A stretch of DNA of 64,000 nt from Stigmatella aurantiaca DW4/3-1 (lineage in GTDB: Bacteria; Myxococcota; Myxococcia; Myxococcales; Myxococcaceae): positions 7,706,893 through 7,770,892 of the forward strand of contig NC_014623.1 of NCBI RefSeq assembly GCF_000165485.1. The letters are read 5' to 3'. The notes under the pieces were generated by a model. The model was not told the DNA's origin. It did no database searches and saw only the letters and a list, made by a program, of their open reading frames with translations. A program made the translations under genes and the position numbers. Shown one piece after another: positions 18,702 through 26,693 of this stretch (positions are counted from its first letter, which is position 1; every line of letters begins with the position of its first letter).

Positions 18702-19601
18702 TCAGAGCGCGCTGAAGGACCTCACCAGGAGCCGCGCGCCGGACGTCCACTCGGTCCGCCGCGCGAGCCCCGCATCCTGATGGACCCAGCCCCCATAGAG
18801 CTGGAGCCACAGGGGCTGGCCGTTCAGGGCAAACAGGATGCGCTCGATGCTCGCGTCCGCGCGGACCCGGAAGCGCCGGTCGCCCTCGAAGCCGCTGACC
18901 CAACCCGCCAGCCCCGAGGCGCGCAGCGTCCACCACCCGTCCTCCGTCTCATAGCCGGTATCGAGCACCGCCGACGTGAAGGGCGACACCTCCTGCTCCA
19001 ACTGCCCGTCCGGAAGGCGCCGCAGCGAGTGGCTGGCCACGGGCCCGAGGCCCAGCCACAGCCGCCCACTCTCCGAGCGGAGGGGATCCAACAGCAACGC
19101 GGCCCGGCCCGTCTCCACCGTCAGCCCGCGCCCCTCCCAGACCCGGCGCTCCAGGTGCCCCACCCGCACCGCGAACGTCACATCGAAGGGAAAGGGGATG
19201 CGGATCGGCCGCGAGGTGGGGATGAGGATGAAGCCTTCCTCCAGATGCCGCCGAAACGAGCCCGAGTACAACGTGGAGGTGATCTCCTGGCGGGCGGCAC
19301 CCGGCGTGGCCTCGGTGACCAGGAAGCGGTGGGTGTTGAACCAGAGCATGCCCTTGCTCCGGCTGGAGCGCTCGGTGCGCAGGAGGAAACCCGCCTGAAG
19401 CGTGGGCAGCGCCCAGCCATCGCGCACCTGGAGCCCCGTCCCGAGCAGCAGCGCATTGCCCGGATCGAAGCAGACCGGGAAATGCGCGCCGGTGTCATCC
19501 ACCCCCAGGCAGTCCTCCTCCTGGGATGGCGCTTCTGCCCCCGTCTCCAGAGGCGCCGGGGGCAAGGCGAACAGCAAGGCGGCCAATCCGAGCGAGAGCA
19601 T
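18702..19601 (-). CDS. Putative outer-membrane beta-barrel protein
   Basis: 299-aa protein with a signal peptide (MLSLGLAALLFALPPAPL) and a mature part made of alternating polar and hydrophobic strands rich in Trp, Arg and Gly (GGWVHQDAGLARRTEW, ending in a Leu/Phe strand). This fits a beta-barrel, but no family is recognised. It lies 12 bp after a larger barrel-like gene and is probably in the same operon. The two look like distant relatives. Confidence 0.6.
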   Translation of the reverse strand: MLSLGLAALLFALPPAPLETGAEAPSQEEDCLGVDDTGAHFPVCFDPGNALLLGTGLQVRDGWALPTLQAGFLLRTERSSRSKGMLWFNTHRFLVTEATPGAARQEITSTLYSGSFRRHLEEGFILIPTSRPIRIPFPFDVTFAVRVGHLERRVWEGRGLTVETGRAALLLDPLRSESGRLWLGLGPVASHSLRRLPDGQLEQEVSPFTSAVLDTGYETEDGWWTLRASGLAGWVSGFEGDRRFRVRADASIERILFALNGQPLWLQLYGGWVHQDAGLARRTEWTSGARLLVRSFSAL

Positions 19602-19613
19602 GCCGTCGGTTTC

Positions 19614-21038
19614 CTAGCGGGCGCTGGCCAGCGGAGCGCTCCGGCGCGCGGGCGCCCAGAGCGAGACCCGAAGGCCCGCGTTGGCGGACCACTCCCACTT
19701 CGGACTCACATCGGCCATGTCGTTGCGCCATCCTCCCCGTCCGTCGGCCACCAGGCTCAGCGGTTGATCATTGATGGCCAGCAAGATGAGCTCGTAGCCC
19801 ACGCGGGCCTTGAGCCTCTCGGGACGCATCGGGCGGCCGGGCACATCCTCCGCCAGCAGCACCTTCTCCAGCTCCACGCCAAAGAACAGGTGGTGGAACC
19901 CGTCCACATCCAGGGTGAGGTCTCCCTCCAGCGCGGCGGTGGGAACGATCGTGTTCAGGGCGTTCGTGCGGTCACGCTCGAGGGCCGGGCCGGCCCGCAG
20001 CCGGACGAAGGAGGACAGGTCTTCGGAGTGCCACAGATCCAGCGTCCCGTGCAGGGCCACCCAGGTCAGCAGGCTCAACTCGGTGTCCTCGCGCTCGATG
20101 ACTTCCTGGTGGAGCACCTCCGACCAGAAGCCCAGGTTGAGCCCGATATCGAAGCGGCGGGGCTTGCCGAAGAACGTGGTGATGCGAAAGAGCGGCACCC
20201 GGCGCTCGACGTTGAAGTCATAGCGCAACAGCGTGATGTCCAGGTTCTGCTCTCCCGGGTACAGCTCGGTCTCCAGGAACGCCAGCCGGTGAAGCCGCTG
20301 ATCCTCCTCGCCGGAGGGGACCTCGGTCTGGATGCCGAAGTCCACCCGGAGGCGGTCCGTCTGCGCGTCCACCCCCCGGCGCCACAGCGGAGACCACGCG
20401 CCGCCCAGGTAGAAGCGCCGGTGCAGGTCGAAGTTGAACTGCATCACCCGGCCTTGCTCGTCGCGGTACCAGCCCGGGGGCGCGTCGGCGATGGCTGGGA
20501 CGAACCGGTAGCCCTCCTGGACCTGCGCTTCGAGGGCGGGGCCGGAGCGCTCACAGTAGGAGGTGCGCAGCAGGGGGCGGCGGGTCTCCTCACCGCTCGA
20601 ATCCAGCTCGTACGCGGGGGAAATGAGACACCGATGGGTCGCCGGGTCACACTGCATCCGGTGCTGTCCGGAGGGCACCTGCTGCGTGGGAGGGAGCCTG
20701 ACGCAGAAAACAGGCAGGTCATAGCGAAGCACGGGCTGGGGCTCTTCTGGCGCCAGCAGCCCTGTCAGATCTGTCACATCCAGGGCGGGTGCCGGGGCCG
20801 ACGAAGCGGCCGGTGACGGCGCCTGTGGTGCGACCAATGAGGGGGCCGGTGACGGCGCCTGAGGTGAAGCCGCGGGTGGGGCCGGCGGCGAGACAGGCTC
20901 CGGACTGCGCTCCTCGTCTGGAGTGTCCCGAAGCTTCTGCACCATCGACTCCTCCGATGGGCTCTCTCCCTGTCCCGACTGCCCCTCGACCTGCGAGAGC
21001 AAAAGGACCCAGCCCACCATTGCTGCTTGAATGATCAT
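19614..21038 (-). CDS. Putative outer-membrane beta-barrel protein with Pro/Ala-rich N-terminus
   Basis: 474-aa exported protein. I take ATG 21038 (MIIQAAMVGWVLLL), preceded by GGGAGGCGAG; the frame is open far upstream but overlaps the kinase gene antisense. After the signal come a Pro/Ala/Ser linker (about residues 35-95), a Cys-containing segment (FCVRLPPTQQ) and a barrel-like region rich in aromatic strands (FDIGLNLGFWSEVLHQEVI). It is followed by the smaller barrel gene and is divergent from the Ser/Thr kinase. Function unknown. Confidence 0.65.
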   Translation of the reverse strand: MIIQAAMVGWVLLLSQVEGQSGQGESPSEESMVQKLRDTPDEERSPEPVSPPAPPAASPQAPSPAPSLVAPQAPSPAASSAPAPALDVTDLTGLLAPEEPQPVLRYDLPVFCVRLPPTQQVPSGQHRMQCDPATHRCLISPAYELDSSGEETRRPLLRTSYCERSGPALEAQVQEGYRFVPAIADAPPGWYRDEQGRVMQFNFDLHRRFYLGGAWSPLWRRGVDAQTDRLRVDFGIQTEVPSGEEDQRLHRLAFLETELYPGEQNLDITLLRYDFNVERRVPLFRITTFFGKPRRFDIGLNLGFWSEVLHQEVIEREDTELSLLTWVALHGTLDLWHSEDLSSFVRLRAGPALERDRTNALNTIVPTAALEGDLTLDVDGFHHLFFGVELEKVLLAEDVPGRPMRPERLKARVGYELILLAINDQPLSLVADGRGGWRNDMADVSPKWEWSANAGLRVSLWAPARRSAPLASAR

Positions 21039-21356
21039 CTCGCCTCCCGCGTCAGACGCCGCTCCAGACGGAGCCAGCCCACCGAGCCTTTTCAAACCGC
21101 GTGCCCTCTCCAAAGAACGGGCTTTCGCGGGTTTGGTGCGCTGGGGTGTGCAGCCTTTGGCACAAATCACGTCACCGGTGGCGCGGTTCGTATGCACGCG
21201 CGTCACACCGCTCCGCGACACCCGCGTCAGATCCCCATCGAGGGACCCGACGAGACCTGAGAGAACGCGCCAACCCATTAAGGAGGGCTGACTCCAGCCA
21301 ACCCAGAAGGTAGTCTCCTGAACGGAGAAGGCCACCGCCTTCACAGGAGGTGCGCC
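21039..21356. other. Divergent intergenic region between the barrel genes and the kinase
   Basis: 318 bases without a convincing gene. It should hold promoters for both directions. A strong AGGAGGTG ribosome-binding site for the kinase lies at its right end. No clear hexamers, repeats or terminators were recognised. Confidence 0.5.
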
Positions 21357-22715
21357 ATGAACGAGCTGTTGCCCGAGGCGCTTCCGGCCGGGACGCGTCT
21401 GGACACCTGGGAGGTGGATGAACGCGCGGGCTACGGCACATATGGGGCGGTCTACCGCGCCCACCGGGTAGGACAGACCGAAGGCCCGCCCGTGGCCCTC
21501 AAGCTGGCGCGCTATCCGGACGATCCACGCTTCAACCGCGAGGCGGAGCTGCTGACCCGAATCCGGCACCCCGGTGTCCCTCGCCTGTTGGGGCGGGGAA
21601 CCTGGACCGGCGGTCCCGGGCGGGCCACACACCCCTACCTGGTGATGCAGTGGGTGGAGGGCCTCCCGCTCTACGACTGCGCCAAGAAGCAGCCGCTCAC
21701 GCCGCGCCAGATGCTGCGGCTGCTGGCCCAGGTAGCGCGGGCCCTGGAGGCCACCCACGCGTGCCGGGGGCTCCACCGGGACTTGAAAGGAGACAACATC
21801 CTGGTGACGCCTGGCGGCCGAGCCTTCCTCATGGACTTCGGGTGCGGCACCTGGGCGGGAGCCCCTCCGCTCACCGAGGGGGTGCTCGCGCCCGGGACGC
21901 GGAACTATCGCAGTCCCCAAGCCCTGAGGTTCCCTGGGCACCACCGCCATGCCTTCGCCCCGCGTTACCGGGCCACACCCGCCGACGATGTGTATGCACT
22001 GGGTGTCACCGCCTACCGCCTGTGCACGGGCGTCTACCCCTTCCTCGCGGGGAATGACGAACGCGGTACACTGAAGGGACTGGTCCCGCCTGGCAGACTG
22101 ACCCCGTTGGCTCCCACGTTGGAGGCGCTCATCCTCCGCATGCTCTCCGACAAGCCCCAGGACCGAGGCAGCGCCGCCGAGCTGGCTGCCGCCATGGAAA
22201 CAATGGCGGCAACCTTCGACACGGAGCCCGATACGAGTGGGGCTCCTCCTTCGGAGCCCGTAAGCCTGGACCGGCCTGCCGTCCTTTCGGAAGGCACGGC
22301 CCCATCGATCTCCGAGCTTCATCCAGGAGAGGTCTGGCCCTGGGCGGTTCTTCCCTTGGCCATCGGTTTTCTCGTGCTGCTCTTGGGAAATCTTCGCGTG
22401 GAGGAACTGGGGTCGTCCCCCTCCACGCTCCAGGATGGAGGTACCCGAGGCGTGGCGGACACGGCCGTGGAGGAACTGCCAGCCAGCGTGACGCGAGCGC
22501 CCAAACCGCGTGGGCTGAGTCTCGACATGCCCAAGGAGCCCTTGCTTGGCCAGCGCCGTCCGCCCTGCCCTCCCCCCGAAATCAGTATCCGGGGCGGCTG
22601 CTGGGTTCCCATGAGAGGCAATCCTCCTTGTGAAGAGGGCGCCTACGCGTGGAAGGATGCCTGTTATTACCCCGTCTCCTCCCCTCAACGGCCCAGCACT
22701 TCGGACAATCCCTAG
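21357..22715 (+). CDS. Eukaryotic-type Ser/Thr protein kinase with C-terminal TM segment
   Basis: 452-aa kinase. The Gly loop is YGTYGAVYRA (residues 26-35), the ATP Lys lies in VALKLARYP, the catalytic loop is LHRDLKGDNILV and the Mg-binding motif is LMDFGCG, followed by APGTRNYRSPQAL. All catalytic residues are present, so it should be active. A TM helix (AVLPLAIGFLVLLLG, about residue 335) is followed by a Cys-containing extracytoplasmic tail (GGCWVPM, DACYYPV) that recurs in myxobacterial kinases. Its stop shares the palindrome CTAG with the stop of the opposite low-GC gene. Substrate unknown. Confidence 0.93.
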   Translation: MNELLPEALPAGTRLDTWEVDERAGYGTYGAVYRAHRVGQTEGPPVALKLARYPDDPRFNREAELLTRIRHPGVPRLLGRGTWTGGPGRATHPYLVMQWVEGLPLYDCAKKQPLTPRQMLRLLAQVARALEATHACRGLHRDLKGDNILVTPGGRAFLMDFGCGTWAGAPPLTEGVLAPGTRNYRSPQALRFPGHHRHAFAPRYRATPADDVYALGVTAYRLCTGVYPFLAGNDERGTLKGLVPPGRLTPLAPTLEALILRMLSDKPQDRGSAAELAAAMETMAATFDTEPDTSGAPPSEPVSLDRPAVLSEGTAPSISELHPGEVWPWAVLPLAIGFLVLLLGNLRVEELGSSPSTLQDGGTRGVADTAVEELPASVTRAPKPRGLSLDMPKEPLLGQRRPPCPPPEISIRGGCWVPMRGNPPCEEGAYAWKDACYYPVSSPQRPSTSDNP

Positions 22716-23863
22716 TTCAGGGTGGGAAACCAAGACTGAATCCGGTGTAAACTTTCATACACTGGCATCAAACGGTGATCAATTAGCGCACGTTGCTCAT
22801 CGGCAAATGCACCTTGCTTTTGCTTCACATCCGGCACAAACACCTGGTCAGGATGCTTGGCATTGACTTGCAAGCGCCGCGCAATCCGCTCCAGGCCTGG
22901 CGCCTCAATAGGCCCCACCCAACGCTGCAACTGCTGAGCAATTGTACCCGCATTGAGTTGGGCATAATCCACCAACTGAGCTTGATTGTTCTGATTGCTC
23001 AGCACCTCGTACATGGCACTCATCAAACGGTGCAGCACGGTCATCCGGAAATCCAGAAAGCCGGCTATCGGCGCAAACACTGGATCAAAAGTGCTCATAC
23101 GAGGGTCACCGGACATATGCCGCCCGGCCATTTTTTGATGAGCCGCCAAGATCTCTGCTGGATTGCGCACCAATAGCACCGCAGGCACTCTCGGAAAGGC
23201 TTTTTGAATGACGTCCCAACGCAATATATCCCAGGCATTCCACTTGATGACCAGATGCGGTCTGCCGGGAAAAGGGGCAGCCTGAAGATCGACCAATTGC
23301 CGTAACAGTTGCTGCTGTTGAACCGGCGTCAACCCCACATCCAGCAAAACTTCGGTCAGCAACGGCGATTCAGACAGAATTTGTACGGCATCCAGTTGCA
23401 CTGCGCAACCCGACAACAGGGTTGAACCACAACGGGATAAATGAAAAATAAAACCACACGGCAGACATGAGCCAGAAGGAGGCTCAGCGCTCAACAAGGC
23501 ATCCAGCGATGTCTTAGGTTGCAATACAAGATTCACCAGTGACTGCTGACGATAGCGGCTGATCGTTTCATCCTGAAAAGGCTCTGTTGCTGGCCCCAAG
23601 GGCAAACACCAATGCAAGCGACGCTGGCCCGAGTCATAACGGCAAGGCAACCAATAGCCTCGCAGTTGCTCATGGGACACATCAAGCACCTGCTGATTAT
23701 GCAGATTGAGCTTCCCCAGCAAATCCTGATCACTCACTGACGGCACTTGAAACCAGTCCTTCAAATAGCACAACAAGTCCGGCAACCCACGAAAGGACTG
23801 GCAAGTTTTCAGTACATCCGGCGAAGTGATCAGCGCTCTGTAAGCTGAAGAAAACGAACTCAC
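22712..23863 (-). CDS. Sulfotransferase-like protein in a low-GC segment
   Basis: 383-aa protein. A PAPS-type P-loop is visible (FHLSRCGSTLLSGCAVQL, about residue 145) together with a 3'-phosphate-binding region (AVLLVRNPAEILAAHQ), the two signatures of sulfotransferases. The first about 120 residues are an extra N-terminal domain I cannot name. GTG 23863 overlaps the hydroxylase stop (GTGA); the frame is also open to 23899. Base composition is near 50% GC with many CAA, TTG, ATT and AAA codons, unlike every neighbour except the hydroxylase gene, so it was probably acquired by transfer. The sulfate acceptor is unknown. Confidence 0.75.
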   Translation of the reverse strand: MSSFSSAYRALITSPDVLKTCQSFRGLPDLLCYLKDWFQVPSVSDQDLLGKLNLHNQQVLDVSHEQLRGYWLPCRYDSGQRRLHWCLPLGPATEPFQDETISRYRQQSLVNLVLQPKTSLDALLSAEPPSGSCLPCGFIFHLSRCGSTLLSGCAVQLDAVQILSESPLLTEVLLDVGLTPVQQQQLLRQLVDLQAAPFPGRPHLVIKWNAWDILRWDVIQKAFPRVPAVLLVRNPAEILAAHQKMAGRHMSGDPRMSTFDPVFAPIAGFLDFRMTVLHRLMSAMYEVLSNQNNQAQLVDYAQLNAGTIAQQLQRWVGPIEAPGLERIARRLQVNAKHPDQVFVPDVKQKQGAFADEQRALIDHRLMPVYESLHRIQSWFPTLN

Positions 23864-24474
23864 CTGCCATGTTCCCCGGCAATCTGCTCTCGCAGCCAAT
23901 CATTCACCACACAATCGATGACCAGATTGATCCGGTCTGTATTGCCTCGATTGTAGACCTCATGGATCAAATCGGCATTGATGTACCACAGCTCACCCTT
24001 TTTCATGGGAACGCGCTGTTTCTCCACAAGGAACTCAACGCCATCACTCCATTGCAGAGGCAAGTGCAACCGGGCTTCGCCATGCTCCATGCCCAAGCGA
24101 AGATCACGGTGTGGCTTGATTTCTGAGCCTGCCCTCAAACGCATCAAACGCGCCGATTTCAAGGGGCACTGCAATTGGGCCAAAACAGAACTCAGCGCAG
24201 CACAACCAGACAACACAGGCAAATCCACCCAATCGCCCCCCTGCCCTATGGCAAATCCTTGCAACACAGGATGCGCATGCAGATGTTCCCGCAAACAACG
24301 CAGCGGCAGTACATCCCAGCCGCCGCGATAATCCTGGCGATTCACATGATCGATCCACATCATCGCCGAGGCATCCTCTTGCAAGAATCGCAGTTCCGCT
24401 TCCAATGCGTCCGCATCGACATTGAGTGGAACACGAGAAGAGGCAATAACAGGCCGAGAGAACCTCACATTCAC
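23860..24474 (-). CDS. Aspartyl/asparaginyl beta-hydroxylase family protein (low GC)
   Basis: 204-aa 2-oxoglutarate/Fe(II)-type dioxygenase. The metal site is seen as KPHRDLRLG (HxD) and the distal His in NADLIHEVYNRG, followed by NTDRINLVIDC with the Arg expected to bind 2-oxoglutarate. Family members hydroxylate Asp/Asn side chains or free amino acids. The start is GTG 24474, overlapping the ArsR stop by 4 bp. Codon use and GC are low, as in the next gene. Together with the sulfotransferase it suggests hydroxylation then sulfation of a peptide or metabolite, which is inference only. Confidence 0.82.
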   Translation of the reverse strand: MNVRFSRPVIASSRVPLNVDADALEAELRFLQEDASAMMWIDHVNRQDYRGGWDVLPLRCLREHLHAHPVLQGFAIGQGGDWVDLPVLSGCAALSSVLAQLQCPLKSARLMRLRAGSEIKPHRDLRLGMEHGEARLHLPLQWSDGVEFLVEKQRVPMKKGELWYINADLIHEVYNRGNTDRINLVIDCVVNDWLREQIAGEHGR

Positions 24475-24800
24475 TCGCCCCGCTTCTTCTTGCCCCGTGC
24501 AACCTCGGTGGCCAGGGCATCCAGCCGCGGCGTCCAGAAGGCGCGGAACCGGTCCAGCCAGGCATCTACCTCCGCCAAGGGCGCGGCGTCCATGGCGTAC
24601 AGCCGCCGGGGCCCGTCCACCCGCACCGTGGCGAAGCCACTCTCACGCAAGACCTTGAGGTGCTGAGAGACTGCCGACTGGGTGATGCCGAACTCGCGCT
24701 GGACCACGGCCACGATCTCGCCCGAGGCGTGTTCGCCTCCCGCCAGCAACTCAAGGATACGGCGGCGAACCGGATCGCCAAGGACGTCGAAGGCATGCAT
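24471..24800 (-). CDS. ArsR-family transcriptional regulator
   Basis: 109-aa winged-helix protein. MHAFDVLGDPVRRRILELLA is the typical ArsR opening, and the recognition helix reads ITQSAVSQHLKVLRESGFA. No metal-binding Cys pair is visible, so it belongs to the metal-independent group that is often paired with SRPBCC/AHSA1 proteins. ATG 24800 overlaps the stop of the SRPBCC gene by one base. The longer frame to 24890 lies within that gene and is rejected. Composition is GC-rich like the native genome. Confidence 0.9.
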   Translation of the reverse strand: MHAFDVLGDPVRRRILELLAGGEHASGEIVAVVQREFGITQSAVSQHLKVLRESGFATVRVDGPRRLYAMDAAPLAEVDAWLDRFRAFWTPRLDALATEVARGKKKRGE

Positions 24801-25426
24801 CAACCACCGGTATAGAACGCCGCCGTGCGCTCGGCCATCCCACGGGCCACCTCCGGGGCCTCGCCCCCCTTCACGTGGGCCGCGGCCCACGCATCGGCGC
24901 TCGCACGCATGAAGGTCTTGGCCTCGTCAGAGGCCATCCAGGCAGGATCGGCTTCGGGGGGGACGCCTCCGCCGCTCTCGATGTGGCGGCCCAGGCCCAG
25001 GAAACCCAGGTCCCAGCCCACGCCCACGGCGCTGGGCCCGAACTGGGTCCAGTGCTTATCCTCATCGGAGGCAGGCACGATGTGCTCGAGCGTCAGCCGC
25101 GTATCCTTGCCCTCCGGTGCCAAGCGAACGGTCACCCAGCTCATGCCACCGCCAAACTCCCAGGTGACATCGAAGGCCTTGGGCGGTTCGCAGCGGGTAA
25201 TGGTCCCGCCCGCATTGCCCTGGAGCTGATACCGGCCGCCCAAGCGAAGGTCGCCCTCGATGGGCAGGAACCAGCGCGGGAGACGCTCAGCGCTGGTCAC
25301 AGCATCCCACAGGTCCTCGGCACCGGTGTGATAGAGGCGGCTGGCGATCATCACGCGGGCCGGCTTGCCCTCATGCTCGCGCTCAACGAACTCGCGCACC
25401 TCGGCGCCAACGACTTTGTGCAGCAT
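24800..25426 (-). CDS. SRPBCC (AHSA1-like) domain protein
   Basis: 208-aa protein of the START/SRPBCC superfamily, close to the Activator of Hsp90 ATPase C-terminal group (ASRLYHTGAEDLWDAVTSAE, LPRWFLPIEGDLRLGGRYQL). Such proteins bind hydrophobic ligands; the actual ligand is unknown. It is first gene of an apparent four-gene run, SRPBCC-ArsR-hydroxylase-sulfotransferase, each overlapping the next by 1-4 bp. GC is high, as in native genes. Confidence 0.85.
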   Translation of the reverse strand: MLHKVVGAEVREFVEREHEGKPARVMIASRLYHTGAEDLWDAVTSAERLPRWFLPIEGDLRLGGRYQLQGNAGGTITRCEPPKAFDVTWEFGGGMSWVTVRLAPEGKDTRLTLEHIVPASDEDKHWTQFGPSAVGVGWDLGFLGLGRHIESGGGVPPEADPAWMASDEAKTFMRASADAWAAAHVKGGEAPEVARGMAERTAAFYTGG

Positions 25427-25468
25427 GTGCGGACCTCCCGTTTTCCAGGAGGATTACAGTCCGTCCTT

Positions 25469-25487
25469 ATATTAGTCCAGGCTTAAT
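25469..25487 (-). promoter_or_regulatory. Candidate ArsR operator overlapping a -10 box
   Basis: The 17-bp imperfect palindrome ATTAGTCCAGGCTTAAT (25471-25487) has symmetric ATTA/TAAT ends and CC/GG near the centre, as in ArsR operators. On the minus strand TAATAT (25474-25469) is a good -10 hexamer. No clear -35 was found. Position 43 bp upstream of the SRPBCC start supports autoregulation of the operon. Confidence 0.4.
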
Positions 25488-25596
25488 CGATCCGGCAGCC
25501 GACGAAGCCCGCGATGGACCCACGAGAGTGCTTGCCCTGGCGTGGACACCCCAGGTACGCGCTGGTAGCGTCCCGTGGCCATCACGGGAGGAACTC

Positions 25597-25806
25597 ATGC
25601 GGTGGCTCCAAGTGCTTCTGGGAGCGCTGACACTCTTGAGCACCACGGGCTGCCCCTCCGAATTCGGCAGGCAGGGACGCGTGGCGAGAGCCATTCACAA
25701 GGACTCGATAGAACGCGTCCACAAGGCCTGCTCGGAAGATGAGCGCGAAGCAGCCTGCGGCCCCGGCCAGGAGCACTCGAAAGCATGCCTCGAGTGCGGG
25801 GAGTAA
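25597..25806 (+). CDS. Small Cys-rich lipoprotein
   Basis: 69-aa protein with a lipobox (LTLLSTTGC, Cys19). ATG 25597 is preceded by ACGGGAGGAA. The mature part has four more cysteines (HKACSEDERE, AACGPG, KACLECG). No family recognised. The following gene starts within its last 22 bases. Confidence 0.65.
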   Translation: MRWLQVLLGALTLLSTTGCPSEFGRQGRVARAIHKDSIERVHKACSEDEREAACGPGQEHSKACLECGE

Positions 25807-26687
25807 AATGGCGCGCCATCTTCAGCATCTGCGCGATCGGGCTGCTGCCGCTGCCGCTCGTGCTACTGCTCGGAGGACTCCTCTCACCCCAAATGAGGAC
25901 AGAACGCCCAGCAGAGGGCCGAATCAGCCCCATGCTCGACCTGGAGCAACGCTCGCGGCTGGCAACCTACGGACGATCCTGCAAATCCGGTACCGAGTGC
26001 GAACCTCCCCTGGGCTGCTTGTTTGAGGCCCGGACAGGATCTGCTCGCTGTACCGACAGCCAATGCCTAACGGATGCACAGTGTCCGGAAGATCAGGTCT
26101 GCCGAAGCCTGGTGACAAGGGGAGGTGGACCACAGGTGCGCGTCTGCATCGCCATCGGGGTGCGTCAGGAAGGTGAGGGCTGCACCCGCGTTCCGGGCGA
26201 CAAAGAACATGCATGCGCGCCTGGGTTGCTGTGCGGCGGTCAGGACGGCTGGTGCTCACGGCCCTGTCGGCCGGGCACGGCAACGGGCTGTCCCGAAGGC
26301 TTCTTCTGCTCGGACACCGTCCCCGAGCCCGTGTGTCTGCCCACCTGCGAGGTGCGAGGATGTCCCAGCGGTCAGCACTGTGTCCGGTTCGAGAAGGGGG
26401 CCTCGATCTGTGCGCGCATCCATGGCCCCAACTGCCAGCAGTCTCCCTGCTCCGACGGCCGCGAGTGCAAAGTGCTGCGCGAGTCACCCCATCCAGGCAA
26501 GGTCTGGATGGAGTGTGAAGAGCGGTGTGGCTCAGGCCATCCGCCCTGTAGCACCGGGAAGGTCTGCGCCGACTGGCGGTGCCTTCCGGCCTGCGACCCA
26601 GAAGGCCCCAACGCCTGCGGAGAAGGTTACCGGTGCAGACAGCGCAGTCCGCGCAGACCTTTTGCGTGCCACCCAGACCCTGGGTAG
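25785..26687 (+). CDS. Membrane-anchored Cys-rich protein
   Basis: About 300 aa. A TM segment near residues 12-31 (FSICAIGLLPLPLVLLLGGL) is followed by a long extracytoplasmic region with about 30 cysteines in repeated spacings (CKSGTECEPPLGC, CLTDAQCPEDQVC, CGEGYRC). The pattern resembles Dickkopf-like or EGF-like Cys-rich repeats that are abundant in myxobacterial surface proteins. Start uncertain: ATG 25785 overlaps the previous gene by 22 bp, and GTG 25794 is an alternative. Likely a cell-surface protein of unknown partner. Confidence 0.7.
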   Translation: MPRVRGVKWRAIFSICAIGLLPLPLVLLLGGLLSPQMRTERPAEGRISPMLDLEQRSRLATYGRSCKSGTECEPPLGCLFEARTGSARCTDSQCLTDAQCPEDQVCRSLVTRGGGPQVRVCIAIGVRQEGEGCTRVPGDKEHACAPGLLCGGQDGWCSRPCRPGTATGCPEGFFCSDTVPEPVCLPTCEVRGCPSGQHCVRFEKGASICARIHGPNCQQSPCSDGRECKVLRESPHPGKVWMECEERCGSGHPPCSTGKVCADWRCLPACDPEGPNACGEGYRCRQRSPRRPFACHPDPG

Positions 26688-26693
26688 GCCCGG

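Noticed and set aside
19614..22733. 1039-aa reading of the barrel-like gene extending over the kinase
   Set aside because: The part upstream of ATG 21038 is antisense to the kinase and lacks coding character; ATG 21038 has a good ribosome site and signal peptide.
22712..24474. Insertion sequence or prophage fragment
   Set aside because: No transposase, integrase, terminal inverted repeats or target duplications are visible; both genes are metabolic.
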